From: Osmia lignaria lignaria
Taxonomy: Eukaryota; Arthropoda; Insecta; Hymenoptera; Megachilidae
Assembly: GCF_051020975.1 (NCBI RefSeq)
Contig: NW_027478165.1
Location: 526,001-590,000, forward strand
DNA length: 64,000 nucleotides
Direction of reading: 5' to 3'
Below are positions 10,304 to 23,824 of the stretch, in pieces. A program made the position numbers and the translations under genes. The notes under the pieces are model-generated. The model worked only from the letters and a program-made list of their open reading frames with translations. It did no database searches and was not told the DNA's origin. Within the stretch, counting starts at the first letter, position 1. Each line of letters opens with the position of its first letter.

Positions 10304-11266
10304 TGTAGAGAATTAAGTTTCCTACTTTTTATGTTCTATGATATTTTTTGATCAGAAGCGTAGTTTTCGAGATATATCGAGATATTTAAAAGTTCCGAAG
10401 CCGCACCAACATAATAGAGATACAGAAACACCGTGGCCCCTTTCTTTGAGATAACTCTGCACTAGTGCGAGCCGCAAATGCCACTTCCAGTTTAGCTGTG
10501 CAGAAGAAGAACAACAAGAAGAAGAAATATCTCGAAATATGTCCGTCAGGCCCCTTCCCTTGAGATAAATCTGCAAATATCTCGGAAACGAAGCGAGCTA
10601 TGGCAAAATGTTAAGAGACCTTATTTGTAGAGAATTAAGTTTCCTACTTTTTATGTTCTATGATATTTTTTGATCAGATGCGTAGTTCTCGAGATATATC
10701 GAGATATTTAAAAGTTCCGAAGCCGCACCAACATAATAGAGATACAGAAACACCGTGGCCCCTTTCTTTGAGATAACTGTGCACTATTGCGAGCTCCAAA
10801 TGCCACTTCCAGCTTAGCTGTGCAGAAGAAGAACAAGAAGAAGAAATATCTCGAAATATGTCCGTCAGGCCCCTTCCCTTGAGATAAATCTGCAAATATC
10901 TCGGAAACGAAGCGAGCTATGGCAAAATGTTAAGAGACCTTTTTTGTAGAGAATTAAGTTTCCTACTTTTTATCTTCTATGATATTTTCTGATCAGATTC
11001 GTAGTTCTCGAGATATATCAAGATATTTAAAAGTTCCGAAGCCGCACCAACATAATAGAGATACAGAAACACCGTGGCCCCTTTCTTTGAGATAACTCTG
11101 CACAATTGCGAGCTGCAAATGCCACTTCCAGCTTAGCTGTGCAGAAGAAGAACAACAAGAAGAAGAAATATCTCGAAATATGTCCGTCAGGCCCCTTCCC
11201 TTGAGATAAATCGGCAAGTATCTCGGAAACGAAGCGAGCTATGGCAAAATGTTGAGAGACCTTTTT
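10304..11266. repeat. Three monomers: A/B recombinant plus copy of 6441-7084
   Basis: The first unit (10304) joins an A junction to a B palindrome region with a CTAGTGCGAGCC right half. The next two units duplicate 6441-7084. In this copy the first of the pair has lost CAA inside the mirror repeat, giving a 319-bp unit. Confidence 0.8.
10833..10838. other. 3-bp (CAA) deletion in the mirror repeat
   Basis: GAACAACAAG is shortened to GAACAAG, probably by slippage between the two CAA units. This is the only 3-bp indel found in the window. The parental monomer at 6441 has the full tract. Confidence 0.88.
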
Positions 11267-12554
11267 TGTAGAGAATTAAGTTTCCTACTTTTTATGTTCT
11301 ATGATATTTTTTGATCAGATGCGTAGATCTCGAGATATATCAAGATATTTAAAAGTTCCGAAGCCGCACCAACATAATAGAGATACAGAAACACCGTGGC
11401 CCCTTTCTTTGAGATAACTCTGCACTATTGCGAGCTGCAAATGCCACTTCCAGCTTAGCTGTGCAGAAGAAGAACAACAAGAAGAAGAAATATCGCGAAA
11501 TATGTCCGTCAGGCCCCTTCCCTTGAGATAAATGTGCAAATATCTCGGAAACGAAGCGAGCTATGGCAAAATGTTAAGAGACCTTTTTTGTATGGAATTA
11601 TGTTTCCTACTTTTTATGTTCTATGATATTTTTTGATCAGACGCGTAGTTCTCGAGATATATCAAGATATTTAAAAGTTCCGATGCCGCACCAACATAAT
11701 AGAGATACAGAAACACCGTGGCCCCTTTCTTTGAGATAACTCTGCACTATTGCGAGCTGCAAATGCCACTTCCAGCTTAGCTGTGCAGAAGAAGAACAAC
11801 AAGAAGAAGAAATATCTCGAAATATGTCCGTCAGGCCCCTTCCCTTGAGATAAATATGCAAATATCTCGGAAACGAAGCGAGCTGTGGCAAAATGTTAAG
11901 AGACCGTTGTGGTAGAGAATTAAGTTTCCTACTTTTTATGTTCTATGATATTTTTTGATCAGACGCGTAGTTCTCGAGATATATCAAGATATTTAAAAGT
12001 TCCGAAGCCGCACCAACATAATAGAGATACAGAAACACCGTGGCCCCTTTCTTTGAGATAACTCTGCACTATTGCGAGCTGCAAATGCCACTTCCAGCTT
12101 AGCTGTGCAGAAGAAGAACAACAAGAAGAAGAAATATCTCGAAATATGTCCGTCAGGCCCCTTCCCTTGAGATAAATATGCAAATATCTCGGAAACGAAG
12201 CGAGCTGTGGCAAAATGTTAAGAGACCGTTGTGGTAGAGAATTAAGTTTCCTACTTTTTATGTTCTATGATATTTTTTGATCAGACGCGTAGTTCTCGAG
12301 ATATATCAAGATATTTAAAAGTTCCGAAGCCGCACCAACATAATAGAGATACAGAAACACCGTGGCCCCTTTCTTTGAGATAACTCTGCACTATTGCGAG
12401 CTGCAAATGCCACTTCCAGCTTAGCTGTGCAGAAGAAGAACAACAAGAAGAAGAAATACCTCGAAATATGTCCGTCAGGCCCCTTCCCTTGAGATAAATC
12501 TGCAAATATCTCGGAAACGAAGAGAGCTATGGCAAAATGTTAAGAGACCTTTTT
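11267..12554. repeat. Four closely related A monomers
   Basis: Units start at 11267, 11589, 11911 and 12233. The last three carry GACGCGTAG. The units at 11589 and 11911 end with the rare GAGCTGTGG plus CCGTTGTGG combination, linking them to the 7.1-9.7 kb dimers. The unit at 11589 begins TGTATGGAATTATG, a private variant. The unit at 12233 ends in GAAGAGAGCT, the same end found at 7050. Confidence 0.78.
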
Positions 12555-13198
12555 TGTAGAGAATTATGTTTCCTACAATTTATGTTCTATGATATTTTTT
12601 GATCAGAAGCGTAGTTTTCGAGATATATCGAGATATTTAAAAGTTCCGAAGCCGCACCAACATAATAGAGATACAGAAACACCGTGGCCCCTTTCTTTGA
12701 GATAACTCTGCACTAGTGCGAGCCGCAAATGCCACTTCCAGCTTAGCTGTGCAGAAGAAGAACAACAAGAAGAAGAAATATCTCGAAATATGTCCGTCAG
12801 GCCCCTTCCCTTGAGATAAATATGCAAATATCTCGGAAACGAAGCGAGCTGTGGCAAAATGTTAAGAGACCGTTGTGGTAGAGAATTAAGTTTCCTACTT
12901 TTTATGTTCTATGATATTTTTTGATCAGACGCGTAGTTCTCGAGATATATCAAGATATTTAAAAGTTCCGAAGCCGCACCAACATAATAGAGATACAGAA
13001 ACACCGTGGCCCCTTTCTTTGAGATAACTCTGCACTATTGCGAGCTGCAAATGCCACTTCCAGCTTAGCTGTGCAGAAGAAGAACAACAAGAAGAAGAAA
13101 TATCTCGAAATATGTCCGTCAGGCCCCTTCCCTTGAGATAAATCTGCAAATATCTCGGAAACGAAGCGAGCTATGGCAAAATGTTAAGAGACCTTTTT
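12555..13198. repeat. Copy of the 7085-7728 A/B dimer
   Basis: Offset from 7085 is 5470 bp, that is 17 monomers minus 4 bp. The junction context just upstream (GAAGAGAGCT) is also shared, so the copied block begins before the dimer. A GGACC variant at about 7193 of the first copy is CCGCACC here. Confidence 0.82.
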
Positions 13199-16100
13199 TG
13201 TAGAGAATTAAGTTTCCTACTTTTTATGTTCTATGATATTTTTTGATCAGATGCGTAGTTCTCGAGATATATCAAGATATTTAAAAGTTCCGAAGCAACA
13301 CCAACATAATAGAGATACAGAAACACCGTGGCCCCTTTCTTTGAGATAACTCTGCACTATTGCGAGCTGTAAATGCCACTTCCAGCTTAGCTGTGAAGAA
13401 GAAGAACAACAAGAAGAAGAAATATCTCGAAATATGTCCGGCAGGCCCCTTCCCTTGAGATATATCTGCAAATATCTCGCAAACGAAGCGAGCTATGGCA
13501 AAATGTTAAGAGACCTTTTTTGTAGAGAATTAAGTTTCCTACTTTTTATGTTCTATGATATTTTTTGATCAGATGCGTAGTTCTCGAGATATATCAAGAT
13601 ATTTAAAAGTTCCGAAGCCGCACCAACATAATAGAGATACAGAAACACCGTGGCCCCTTTCTTTGAGATAACTCTGCACTATTGCGAGCTGCAAATGCCA
13701 CTTCCAGCTTAGCTGTGCAGTGGAAGAACAACAAGAATAAGAAGTATCTCGAAATATGTCCGTCAGGCCAGTTCCTTTGAGCTGAATCTGCAAATATCTC
13801 GGAAACGAAGCGAGCTATGGCAAAATGTTAAGAGACGTTTTTTGTAGTGAATTATGTTTCCTACAATTTATGTTCTATGATATTTTTTGATCAGATGCGT
13901 AGTTTTCGAGATATATCGAGATATTTAAAAGTTCCGAAGCTGCACCAACATAATAGAGATACAGAAACACCGTGGCCCCTTTCTTTGAGATAACTCTGCA
14001 CTAGTGCGAGCCGCAAATGCCACTTCCAGCTTAGCTGTGCAGAAGAAGAACAACAAGAAGAAGAAATATCTCGAAATATGTCCGACAGGCCCCTGCCCTT
14101 GAGATAAATCTGCAAATATCTCGGAAACGAAGCGAGCTATGGCAAAATGTTAAGAGACCTTTTTTGTAGAGAATTAAGTTTCCTACTTTTTATGTTCTAC
14201 GATATTTTTTGATCAGATGCGTAGTTTTCGAGATATATCAAGATATTTAAAAGTTCCGAAGCCGCACCAACATAATAGAGATACAGAAACACCGTGGCCC
14301 CTTTCTTTGAGATAACTCTGCACTATTGCGAGCTGCAAATGCCACTTCCAGCTTAGCTGTGCAGAGGAAGAACAACAAGAAGAAGAAGTATCTCGAAATA
14401 TGTCCGTCAGGCCCGTTCCTTTGAGCTGAATCTGCAAATATCTCGGAAACGAAGCGAGCTATGGCAAAATGTTAAGAGACGTTTTTTGTAGAGAATTATG
14501 TTTCCTACAATTTATGTTCTATGGTATTTTTTGATCAGAAGCGTAGTTTTCGAGATATATCGAGATATTTAAAAGTTCCGAAGCCGCACCAACATAATAG
14601 AGATACAAAAACACCGTGGCCCCTTTCTTTGAGATAACTCTGCACTAGTGCGAGCCGCAAATGCCACTTCCAGCTTAGCTGTGCAGAAGAAGAACAACAA
14701 GAAGAAGAAATATCTCGAAATATGTCCGACAGGCCCCTTCCCTTGAGATAAATCTGCAAATATCTCGGAAACGAAGCGAGCTATGGCGAAATGTTAAGAG
14801 ACCTTCTTTGTAGAGAATTAAGTTTCCTACTTTTTATCTTCTATGATATTTTTTGATCAGATGCGTAGTTCTCGAGATATATCAAGATATTTAAAAGTTC
14901 CGAAGCCGCACCAACATAATAGAGATACAGAAACACCGTGGCCCCTTTCTTTGAGATAACTCTGCACTATTGCGCGCTGCAAATGCCACTTCCAGCTTAG
15001 CTGTGCAGAAGAAGAACAACAAGAAGAAGAAATATCTCGAAATATGTCCGTCAGGCCCCTTCCCTTGAGATAAACCTGCAAATATCTCGGAAACGAAGCG
15101 AGCTATGGCAAAATGTTAAGAGACCTTTTTTGTAGAGAATTAAGTTTCCTACTTTTTATGTTCTATGATATTTTTCGATCAGAGGCGTAGTTCTCGAGAT
15201 ATATCAAGATATTTAAAAGCTCCGAAGCCGCACCAACATAATAGAGATACAGAAACACCCTGGCCCCTTTCTTTGAGATAACTCTGCACGATTGCGAGCT
15301 GGAAATGCCACTTCCAGTTTAGCTGTGCGGAAGAAGAACAACAAGAAGAAGAAATATCTCGAAATATGTCCATCAGGACCCTTCCCTTGAGATAAATCTG
15401 CAAATATCTCGGAAACGAAGCGAGCTATGGCAAAATGTTAAGAGACGTTTTTTGTGGAGAATAATGTTTCCTACAATTTACGTTCTATGATATTTTTTGA
15501 TCAGAAGCGTAGTTTTCGAGATATATCGAGATATTTAAAAGTTCCGAAGCCGCACCAACATAATAGAGATACAGAAACACCGGGGCCCCTACCTTTGAGA
15601 TAACTCTGCACTATTGCGAGCTGCAAATGCCACTTCCAGCTTAGCTGTGCAGAGGAAGAACAACAAGAAGAAGAAGTATCTCGAAATATGTCCGTCAGGC
15701 CCGTTCCTTTGAGCTGAATCTGCAAATATCTCGGAAACGAAGCGAGCTATGGCAAAATGTTAAGAGACGTTTTTTGTAGAGAATTATGTTTCCTACAATT
15801 TATGTTCTATGATATTTTTCGATCAGAAGCGTAGTTTTCGAGATATATCGAGATATTTAAAAGTTCCGAAGCCGCACCAAGATAATAGAGATACAGAAAC
15901 ACCGTGGCTCCTTTCTTTGAGATAACTCTGCACGATTGCGAGCTGGAAATGCCACTTCCAGTTTAGCTGTGCGGAAGAAGAACAACAAGAAGAAGAAATA
16001 TCTCGAAATATGTCCATCAGGACCCTTCCCTTGAGATAAATCTGCAAATATCTCGGAAACGAAGCGAGCTATGGCAAAATGTTAAGAGACCTTTTTTGTG

Positions 16101-17062
16101 GAGAATAATGTTTCCTACAATTTACGTTCTATGATATTTTTTGATCAGAAGCGTAGTTTTCGAGATATATCGAGATATTTAAAAGTTCCGAAGCCGCACC
16201 AACATAATAGAGATACAGAAACACCGTGGCCCCTTTCTTTGAGATAACTCTGCACTATTGCGACCTGCAAATGCCACTTCCAGCTCAGCTGTGCAGAAGA
16301 AGAACAACAAGAAGAAGAAATATCTCGAAATATGTCCGTCAGGCCCCTTCCCTTGAGATAAATCTGCAAATATCTCGGAAACGAAGCGACCTATGGCAAA
16401 ATGTTAAGAGACCTTTTTTGTAGAGAATTAAGTTTCCTACTTTTTATGTTCTATGATATTTTTTGATCAGATGCGTAGTTCTCGAGATATATCAAGATAT
16501 TTAAAAGTTCCGAAGCCGCACCAACATAATAGAGATACAGAAACACCGGGGCCCCTACCTTTGAGATAACTCTGCACTATTGCGAGCTGCAAATGCCACC
16601 TCCAGCTTAGCTGTGCAGAGGAAGAACAACAAGAAGAAGAAGTATCTCGAAATATGTCCGTCAGGCCCGTTCCTTTGAGCTGAATCTGCAAATATCTCGG
16701 AAACGAAGCGAGCTATGGCAAAATGTTAAGAGACGTTTTTTGTAGAGAATTAAGTTTCCTACTTTTTATGTTCTATGATATTTTTTGATCAGATGCGTAG
16801 TTCTCGAGATATATCAAGATATTTAAAAGTTTCGAAGCCGCACCAACATAATAGAGATACAGAAACACCGTGGCCCCTTTCTTTGAGATAACTCTGCACT
16901 ATTGCGAGCTGCAAATGCCACTTCCAGCTTAGCTGTGCAGAGGAAGAACAACAAGAAGAAGAAATATCTCGAAATATGTCCGCCAGGCCAGTTCCTTTGA
17001 GCTGAATCTGCAAATATCTCGGAAACGAAGCGAGCTATGGCAAAATGTTAAGAGACGTTTTT
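13199..17062. repeat. Twelve mixed monomers of several subtypes
   Basis: No single HOR covers this stretch. Units at 13521 and 14165 have a GTTCCTTTGAGCTGAATC right end and alternate with B units at 13843 and 14487, forming two diverged dimers. Units at 15131 and 15775 share CACGATTGCG, GCGGAAG and CATCAGGACC. Units at 15453 and 16419 share CCGGGGCCCCTACC. The unit at 16097 has GCGACCTGC with CAGCTCAGC. Units 15453-16418 provide the template for 19317-20282, 3864 bp (12 monomers) away. The last unit (16741) matches 23503. Confidence 0.8.
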
Positions 17063-20000
17063 TGTAGAGAATTATGTTTCCTACAATTTATGTTCTATGA
17101 TATTTTTTGATCAGAAGCGTAGTTTTCGAGATATATCGAGATATTTAAAAGTTCCGAAGCCGCACCAACACAATAGAGATACAGAAACACCGTGGCCCCT
17201 TTCTTTGAGATAACTCTGCACTATTGCGACCTGCAAATGCCACTTCCAGCTCAGCTGTGCAGAAGAAGAACAACAAGAAGAAGAAATATCTCGAAATATG
17301 TCCGTCAGGCCCCTTCCCTTGAGATAAATCTGCAAATATCTCGGAAACGAAGCGAGCTATGGCAAAATGTTAAGAGACCTTTTTTGTAGAGAATTAAGTT
17401 TCCTACTTTTTATGTTCTATGATATTTTTTGATCAGATGCGTAGTTCTCGAGATATATTAAGATATTTAAAAGTTCCGAAGCCGCACCAACATAATAGAG
17501 ATACAGAAACACCGTGGCCCCTTTCTTTGAGATAACTCTGCACTATTGCGAGCTGTAAATGCCACTTCCAGCTTAGCTGTGCAGAAGAAGAACAACAAGA
17601 AGAAGAAATATCTCGAAATATGTCCGTCAGGCCCCTGCCCTTGAGATATATCTGCAAATATCTCGGAAACGAAGCGAGCTATGGCAAAATGTTAAGAGAC
17701 CTTTTTTGTAGAGAATTATGTTTCCTACAATTTATGTTCTATGATATTTTTTGATCAGAAGCGTAGTTTTCGAGATATATCGAGATATTTAAAGGTTCCG
17801 AAGCCGCACCAACATAATAGAGATACAGAAACACCGTGGCCCCTTTCTTTGAGATAACTCTGCACTAGTGCGAGCCGCAAATGCCACTTCCAGCTTAGCT
17901 GTGCAGAAGAAGAACAACAAGAAGAAGAAATATCTCGAAATATGTCCGTCAGGCCCCTTCCCTTGAGATATATCTGCAAATATCTCGGAAACGAAGCGAG
18001 CTATGGCAAAATGTTAAGAGACCTTTTTTGTCGAGAATTATGTTTCCTACAATTTATGTTCTATGATATTTTTTGATCAGAAGCGTAGTTTTCGAGATAT
18101 ATCGAGATATTTAAAAGTTCCGAAGCCGCACCAACATAATAGAGATACAGAAACACCGTGGCCCCTTTCTTTGAGATGACTCTGCACTATTGCGAGCTGG
18201 AAATGCCACTTCCAGTTTAGCTGTGCAGAAGAAGAACAACAAGAAGAAGAAATATCTCGAAATATGTCCGTTAGGCCCCTTCCCTTGAGATAAATCTGCA
18301 AATATCTCGGAAACGAAGCGAGCTATGGCAAAATGTTAAGAGACCTTTTTTGTAGAGAATTAAGTTTCCTACTTTTTATGTTCTATGATATTTTTTGATC
18401 AGATGCGCAGTTCTCGAGATATATTAAGATATTTAAAAGTTCCGCAGCCGCACCAACATAATAGAGATACAGAAACACCGTGGCCCCTTTCTTTGAGATA
18501 ACTCTGCACTAGTGCGAGCCGCAAATGCCACTTCCAGCTTAGCTGTGCAGAAGAAGAACAACAAGAAGAAGAAATATCTCGAAATATGTCCGTCAGGCCC
18601 CTTCCCTTGAGATATATCTGCAAATATCTCGGAAACGAAGCGAGCTATGGCAAAATGTTAAGAGACCTTTTTTGTCGAGAATTATGTTTCCTACAATTTA
18701 TGTTCTATGATATTGTTTGATCAGAAGCGTAGTTTTCGAGATATATCGAGATATTTAAAAGTTCCGAAGCCGCACCAACATAATAGAGATACAGAAACAC
18801 CGTGGCCCCTTTCTTTGAGATGACTCTGCACTATTGCGAGCTGGAAATGCCACTTCCAGTTTAGCTGTGCAGAAGAAGAACAACAAGAAGAAGAAATATC
18901 TCGAAATATGTCCGTTAGGCCCCTTCCCTTGAGATAAATCTGCAAATATCTCGGAAACGAAGCGAGCTATGGCAAAATGTTAAGAGACCTTTTTTGTAGA
19001 GAATTAAGTTTCCTACTTTTTATGTTCTATGATATTTTTTGATCTGATGCGTAGTTCTCGAGATATATCAAGATATTTAAAAGTTCCGAAGCCGCACCAA
19101 CATAATAGAGATACAGAAACACCGTGGCCCCTTTCTTTGAGATAACTCTGCACTAGTGCGAGCCGCAAATGCCACTTCCAGCTTAGCTGTGCAGAAGAAG
19201 AACAACAAGAAGAAGAAATATCTCGAAATATGTCCGTCAGGCCCCTTCCCTTGAGATATATCTGCAAATATCTCGGAAACGAAGCGAGCTATGGCAAAAT
19301 GTTAAGAGACCTTTTTTGTCGAGAATTATGTTTCCTACAATTTATGTTCTATGATATTTTTTGATCAGAAGCGTAGTTCTCGAGATATATCAAGATATTT
19401 AAAAGTTCCGAAGCCGCACCAACATAATAGAGATACAGAAACACCGGGGCCCCTACCTTTGAGATAACTCTGCACTATTGCGAGCTGCAAATGCCACTTC
19501 CAGCTTAGCTGTGCAGAGGAAGAACAACAAGAAGAAGAAGTATCTCGAAATATGTCCGTCAGGCCCGTTCCTTTGAGCTGAATCTGCAAATATCTCGGAA
19601 ACGAAGCGAGCTATGGCAAAATGTTAAGAGACGTTTTTTGTAGAGAATTATGTTTCCTACAATTTATGTTCTATGATATTTTTCGATCAGAAGCGTAGTT
19701 TTCGAGATATATCGAGATATTTAAAAGTTCCGAAGCCGCACCAAGATAATAGAGATACAGAAACACCGTGGCTCCTTTCTTTGAGATAACTCTGCACGAT
19801 TGCGAGCTGGAAATGCCACTTCCAGTTTAGCTGTGCGGAAGAAGAACAACAAGAAGAAGAAATATCTCGAAATATGTCCATCAGGACCCTTCCCTTGAGA
19901 TAAATCTGCAAATATCTCGGAAACGAAGCGAGCTATGGCAAAATGTTAAGAGACCTTTTTTGTGGAGAATAATGTTTCCTACAATTTACGTTCTATGATA

Positions 20001-20282
20001 TTTTTTGATCAGAAGCGTAGTTTTCGAGATATATCGAGATATTTAAAAGTTCCGAAGCCGCACCAACATAATAGAGATACAGAAACACCGTGGCCCCTTT
20101 CTTTGAGATAACTCTGCACTATTGCGACCTGCAAATGCCACTTCCAGCTCAGCTGTGCAGAAGAAGAACAACAAGAAGAAGAAGTATCTCGAAATATGTC
20201 CGTCAGGCCAGTTCCTTTGAGCTGAATCTGCAAATATCTCGGAAACGAAGCGAGCTATGGCAAAATGTTAAGAGACGTTTTT
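17063..20282. repeat. 10/11-mer HOR, copy 1 (10 monomers, 3220 bp)
   Basis: Ordered variants: CAACACAATAG with GCGACCTGC (17063); TATTAAGAT with CCCTGCCC (17385); AAAGGTTCC with CTAGTGCG (17707); TCGAGAATTATG with GATGACTC and CCGTTAGG (18029); GCGCAGTTC with CCGCAGCC (18351); TATTGTTTGATC (18673). All six recur in the same order at 20283 and 23825. The last three units (19317-20282) instead resemble 15453-16418. Confidence 0.9.
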
Positions 20283-23200
20283 TGTAGAGAATTATGTTTC
20301 CTACAATTTATGTTCTATGATATTTTTTGATCAGAAGCGTAGTTTTCGAGATATATCGAGATATTTAAAAGTTCCGAAGCCGCACCAACACAATGGAGAT
20401 ACAGAAACACCGTGGCCCCTTTCTTTGAGATAACTCTGCACTATTGCGACCTGCAAATGCCACTTCCAGCTCAGCTGTGCAGAAGAAGAACAACAAGAAG
20501 AAGAAATATCTCGAAATATGTCCGTCAGGCCCCTTCCCTTGAGATAAATCTGCAAATATCTCGGAAACGAAGCGAGCTATGGCAAAATGTTAAGAGACCT
20601 TTTTTGTAGAGAATTAAGTTTCCTACTTTTTATGTTCTATGATATTTTTTGATCAGATGCGTAGTTCTCGAGATATATTAAGATATTTAAAAGTTCCGAA
20701 GCCGCACCAACATAATAGAGATACAGAAACACCGTGGCCCCTTTCTTTGAGATAACTCTGCACTATTGCGAGCTGTAAATGCCACTTCCAGCTTAGCTGT
20801 GCAGAAGAAGAACAACAAGAAGAAGAAATATCTCGAAATATGTCCGTCAGGCCCCTGCCCTTGAGATATATCTGCAAATATCTCGGAAACGAAGCGAGCT
20901 ATGGCAAAATGTTAAGAGACCTTTTTTGTAGAGAATTATGTTTCCTACAATTTATGTTCTATGATATTTTTTGATCAGAAGCGTAGTTTTCGAGATATAT
21001 CGAGATATTTAAAGGTTCCGAAGCCGCACCAACATAATAGAGATACAGAAACACCGTGGCCCCTTTCTTTGAGATAACTCTGCACTAGTGCGAGCCGCAA
21101 ATGCCACTTCCAGCTTAGCTGTGCAGAAGAAGAACAACAAGAAGAAGAAATATCTCGAAATATGTCCGTCAGGCCCCTTCCCTTGAGATATATCTGCAAA
21201 TATCTCGGAAACGAAGCGAGCTATGGCAAAATGTTAAGAGACCTTTTTTGTCGAGAATTATGTTTCCTACAATTTATGTTCTATGATATTTTTTGATCAG
21301 AAGCGTAGTTTTCGAGATATATCGAGATATTTAAAAGTTCCGAAGCCGCACCAACATAATAGAGATACAGAAACACCGTGGCCCCTTTCTTTGAGATGAC
21401 TCTGCACTATTGCGAGCTGGAAATGCCACTTCCAGTTTAGCTGTGCAGAAGAAGAACAACAAGAAGAAGAAATATCTCGAAATATGTCCGTTAGGCCCCT
21501 TCCCTTGAGATAAATCTGCAAATATCTCGGAAACGAAGCGAGCTATGGCAAAATGTTAAGAGACCTTTTTTGTAGAGAATTAAGTTTCCTACTTTTTATG
21601 TTCTATGATATTTTTTGATCAGATGCGCAGTTCTCGAGATATATTAAGATATTTAAAAGTTCCGCAGCCGCACCAACATAATAGAGATACAGAAACACCG
21701 TGGCCCCTTTCTTTGAGATAACTCTGCACTAGTGCGAGCCGCAAATGCCACTTCCAGCTTAGCTGTGCAGAAGAAGAACAACAAGAAGAAGAAATATCTC
21801 GAAATATGTCCGTCAGGCCCCTTCCCTTGAGATATATCTGCAAATATCTCGGAAACGAAGCGAGCTATGGCAAAATGTTAAGAGACCTTTTTTGTCGAGA
21901 ATTATGTTTCCTACAATTTATGTTCTATGATATTGTTTGATCAGAAGCGTAGTTTTCGAGATATATCGAGATATTTAAAAGTTCCGAAGCCGCACCAACA
22001 TAATAGAGATACAGAAACACCGTGGCCCCTTTCTTTGAGATGACTCTGCACTATTGCGAGCTGGAAATGCCACTTCCAGTTTAGCTGTGCAGAAGAAGAA
22101 CAACAAGAAGAAGAAATATCTCGAAATATGTCCGTTAGGCCCCTTCCCTTGAGATAAATCTGCAAATATCTCGGAAACGAAGCGAGCTATGGCAAAATGT
22201 TAAGAGACCTTTTTTGTAGAGAATTAAGTTTCCTACTTTTTATGTTCTATGATATTTTTTGATCAGATGCGTAGTTCTCGAGATATATCAAGATATTTAA
22301 AAGTTCCGAAGCCGCACCAACATAATAGAGATACAGAAACACCGTGGCCCCTTTCTTTGAGATAACTCTGCACTAGTGCGAGCCGCAAATGCCACTTCCA
22401 GCTTAGCTGTGCAGAAGAAGAACAACAAGAAGAAGAAATATCTCGAAATATGTCCGTCAGGCCCCTTCCCTTGAGATATATCTGCAAATATCTCGGAAAC
22501 GAAGCGAGCTATGGCAAAATGTTAAGAGACCTTTTTTGTCGAGAATTATGTTTCCTACAATTTATGTTCTATGATATTTTTTGATCAGAAGCGTAGTTTT
22601 CGAGATATATCGAGATATTTAAAAGTTCCGAAGCCGCACCAACATAATAGAGATACAGAAACACCGTGGCCCCTTTCTTTGAGATGACTCTGCACTATTG
22701 CGAGCTGGAAATGCCACTTCCAGTTTAGCTGTGCAGAAGAAGAACAACAAGAAGAAGAAATATCTCGAAATATGTCCGTTAGGCCCCTTCCCTTGAGATA
22801 AATCTGCAAATATCTCGGAAACGAAGCGAGCTATGGCAAAATGTTAAGAGACCTTTTTTGTAGAGAATTAAGTTTCCTACTTTTTATGTTCTATGATATT
22901 TTTTGATCAGATGCGCAGTTCTCGAGATATATTAAGATATTTAAAAGTTCCGCAGCCGCACCAACATAATAGAGATACAGAAACACCGTGGCCCCTTTCT
23001 TTGAGATAACTCTGCACTAGTGCGAGCCGCAAATGCCACTTCCAGCTTAGCTGTGCAGAAGAAGAACAACAAGAAGAAGAAATATCTCGAAATATGTCCG
23101 TCAGGCCCCTTCCCTTGAGATATATCTGCAAATATCTCGGAAACGAAGCGAGCTATGGCAAAATGTTAAGAGACCTTTTTTGTCGAGAATTATGTTTCCT

Positions 23201-23824
23201 ACAATTTATGTTCTATGATATTGTTTGATCAGAAGCGTAGTTTTCGAGATATATCGAGATATTTAAAAGTTCCGAAGCCGCACCAACATAATAGAGATAC
23301 AGAAACACCGTGGCCCCTTTCTTTCAGATGACTCTGCACTATTGCGAGCTGGAAATGCCACTTCCAGTTTAGCTGTGCAGAAGAAGAACAACAAGAAGAA
23401 GAAATATCTCGAAATATGTCCGTTAGGCCCCTTCCCTTGAGATAAATCTGCAAATATCTCGGAAACGAAGCGAGCTATGGCAAAATGTTAAGAGACCTTT
23501 TTTGTAGAGAATTAAGTTTCCTACTTTTTATGTTCTATGATATTTTTTGATCAGATGCGTAGTTCTCGAGATATATCAAGATATTTAAAAGTTCCGAAGC
23601 CGCACCAACATAATAGAGATACAGAAACACCGTGGCCCCTTTCTTTGAGATAACTCTGCACTATTGCGAGCTGCAAATGCCACTTCCAGCTTAGCTGTGC
23701 AGAGGAAGAACAACAAGAAGAAGAAATATCTCGAAATATGTCCGTCAGGCCAGTTCCTTTGAGCTGAATCTGCAAATATCTCGGAAACGAAGCGAGCTAT
23801 GGCAAAATGTTAAGAGACGTTTTT
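20283..23824. repeat. 10/11-mer HOR, copy 2 (11 monomers, 3542 bp)
   Basis: The first seven units repeat 17063-19316 at an offset of 3220 bp. Then units at 22537, 22859 and 23181 repeat 21249, 21571 and 21893 at an offset of 1288 bp, a nested 4-mer. The final unit (23503) matches 16741. The copy is therefore one monomer longer than copy 1, with a different right part. A private CACAATGGAG variant marks its first unit. Confidence 0.9.
21249..23824. repeat. Nested 4-mer (1288 bp), two copies
   Basis: Units 21249, 21571 and 21893 and the left half of 22215 match 22537, 22859, 23181 and 23503. Shared markers are TCGAGAATTATG with GATGACTC, then GCGCAGTTC with CCGCAGCC, then TATTGTTTG. The fourth members share only their left halves. 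One has CTAGTGCGAGCC and the other GAGGAAG with GAGCTGAATC, so the copy boundary falls inside a monomer. Confidence 0.85.

Noticed and set aside
16226..16423. Plus-strand 65-codon frames at 16226, 17192, 20090, 20412 and 23954
   Set aside because: They exist only in monomers where CAGCTTAGC has become CAGCTCAGC, which removes a TAG stop. They also lack an ATG start and any family resemblance.
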